Positions 5,605 through 6,033 of a stretch of 6,033 bases of DNA are shown one piece after another. The notes beneath the pieces are model-generated. The model ran no database searches and had not been told where the DNA came from. It was given only the letters and a program-made list of their open reading frames with translations. This DNA comes from PeH17 sp964414925 (lineage in GTDB: Bacteria; Bacillota; Clostridia; Christensenellales; CAG-138), in NCBI GenBank assembly GCA_964414925.1, contig CAYPXV010000084.1, positions 1 through 6,033 of the forward strand, read 5' to 3'. How positions within the stretch are numbered: the first letter of the stretch is position 1; every line of letters begins with the position of its first letter. A program made the position numbers and the translations under genes.

Positions 5605-5797
5605 TGACTGTTATAAAACAGAGTATTGGATTTAAATAACACAAAAAGCAAATATTATTTCGGAAGAGCTTGCAAAAAATGTGCTTCACGATTGCGGCTC
5701 TATCCGCAGAATGCTGATCGCCTCCATTAATACCATTAAGAAATAGCACGCTTATCCCATTAAATACGGCAAGGATCCCGAAAATCAAAATACATAT
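5603..5797 (+). pseudogene. possible decayed coding remnant
   Basis: One plus-strand frame reads like protein but has two internal stops. After TAA at 5633-5635 it reads 36 residues (ITQKANIISEELAKN, then VLHDCGSIRRMLIASINTIKK) to a TAG at 5744-5746, then continues as HAYPIKYGKDPENQNTYKK into the terminator at 5796. The residue mix (amphipathic, Lys/Glu-rich, few rare residues) is more protein-like than chance AT-rich DNA, but there is no start codon or ribosome binding site, and no family is recognised. It could be the tail of a gene broken when the adjacent palindrome cluster arrived, or simply non-coding DNA. The opposite strand has an open frame of about 79 codons (5579-5818), which I judge spurious because it starts inside the terminator hairpin. 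Confidence 0.22.
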
Positions 5798-5830
5798 AAA
5801 AAAGTCCTTGAAATCCAAGGACTTTTTTAT
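5796..5830. terminator. bidirectional terminator after the GH4-like gene
   Basis: AAAAAAGTCCTTG (5798-5810) pairs perfectly with CAAGGACTTTTTT (5816-5828) around a five-base loop, and two outer A-T pairs extend the stem to 15. It begins 20 bases beyond the minus-strand stop codon and serves that convergent gene. With A- and T-runs on both sides it would equally stop plus-strand readthrough from the left. Confidence 0.9.
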
Positions 5831-5850
5831 GTGTTAAGCTATTCTGCGGC

Positions 5851-6033
5851 TCAGTTATATTTAGGAAGCCAGCTTCCGTGCGCCTCGATAAGATCGTCGC
5901 AAAGGCTTACGATATCGTCTATCGAAAGCTCCGAGGAGGTATGCGGCTCAAGCATTGCCGCCTGATATATCTTTTCCTTCTTCTTGGTCACGGCTGCCTC
6001 TATGGTAAGAAGCTGTACGTTTATGTTTGTCAT
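5851..6033 (-). CDS. 3' end of a GH4 family alpha-glucosidase/alpha-galactosidase (partial)
   Basis: Sixty codons ending at TGA (5851-5853) are present; the rest of the gene lies beyond the right edge. The piece reads MTNINVQLLTIEAAVT, then AAMLEPHTSSELSIDDI, then LCDDLIEAHGSWLPKYN. This pattern (N.n.q.l.ieAa.t, qAamLdPhtsaeLs.dei, LcddlieaHgdWLP) is, as I recall, the C-terminus of GH4 enzymes such as MelA-type alpha-galactosidases and AglA-type alpha-glucosidases, usually 430-480 residues. Those enzymes use NAD+ and Mn2+ to hydrolyse alpha-glycosides in the cytoplasm. The catalytic and NAD-binding parts are not in view, so substrate cannot be judged. The Met at 6031-6033 falls exactly at the window edge and is almost certainly internal, not the start. 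The gene converges on the tRNA and the palindrome cluster and ends in its own terminator. Confidence 0.75.
   Translation of the reverse strand: MTNINVQLLTIEAAVTKKKEKIYQAAMLEPHTSSELSIDDIVSLCDDLIEAHGSWLPKYN

Noticed and set aside
5579..5818. Minus-strand frame of 79 codons with a hydrophobic N-terminus
   Set aside because: It starts inside the terminator hairpin and ends inside the palindrome cluster, has no ribosome binding site, and its hydrophobicity reflects AT-rich antisense sequence.

Overview
The window looks like a chromosomal segment of a low-GC, Gram-positive, probably spore-forming Clostridia-type bacterium (Oscillospiraceae/Ruminococcus-like by style). The evidence is AT-rich intergenic DNA, strong GGAGG-type ribosome binding sites, sigma-A-like promoters, a GerM-type lipoprotein, a glycogen branching enzyme, cysteine-rich surface repeats of a kind common in gut Clostridia, and a cluster of short triloop palindromes. 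The taxonomic call is inference; no marker gene is present.

Layout. Positions 1-69 may hold the last 22 codons of an upstream gene. Positions 70-300 show no gene. Positions 397-2187 encode a compact GH13 1,4-alpha-glucan branching enzyme (GlgB), with its own extended -10 promoter just upstream. A 250-base gap (2188-2437) carries two promoter candidates and a long imperfect hairpin in the presumed leader. Positions 2438-4126 encode a secreted, membrane-anchored protein with two NPCBM-like beta-sandwich domains, five Cys-x-x-Cys repeats, one transmembrane helix and a basic cytoplasmic tail. A strong hairpin terminator (4171-4202) follows. Positions 4276-5238 encode a lipoprotein with two GerMN domains. 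A tRNA-Trp(CCA) gene (5318-5391) follows, with a near-perfect promoter and an intrinsic terminator. Next comes a non-coding palindrome cluster (5429-5604) and about 190 bases of apparently decayed sequence. On the minus strand, convergent with everything else, is the 3' end of what looks like a GH4 family alpha-glucosidase/alpha-galactosidase (5851-6033), ending in a bidirectional terminator (5796-5830).

How the parts fit. The genes seem to be separate transcription units rather than one operon: each has its own promoter candidate, and three terminators separate the units in the right half. Two genes touch alpha-glucan or alpha-glycoside metabolism (GlgB, GH4), one probably binds carbohydrate or another ligand at the cell surface, and one is a sporulation/germination-type lipoprotein. 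I do not see a defence system, CRISPR array or complete mobile element. The least explained parts are the domain combination of the 562-residue surface protein, its structured leader, and the palindrome cluster behind the tRNA.
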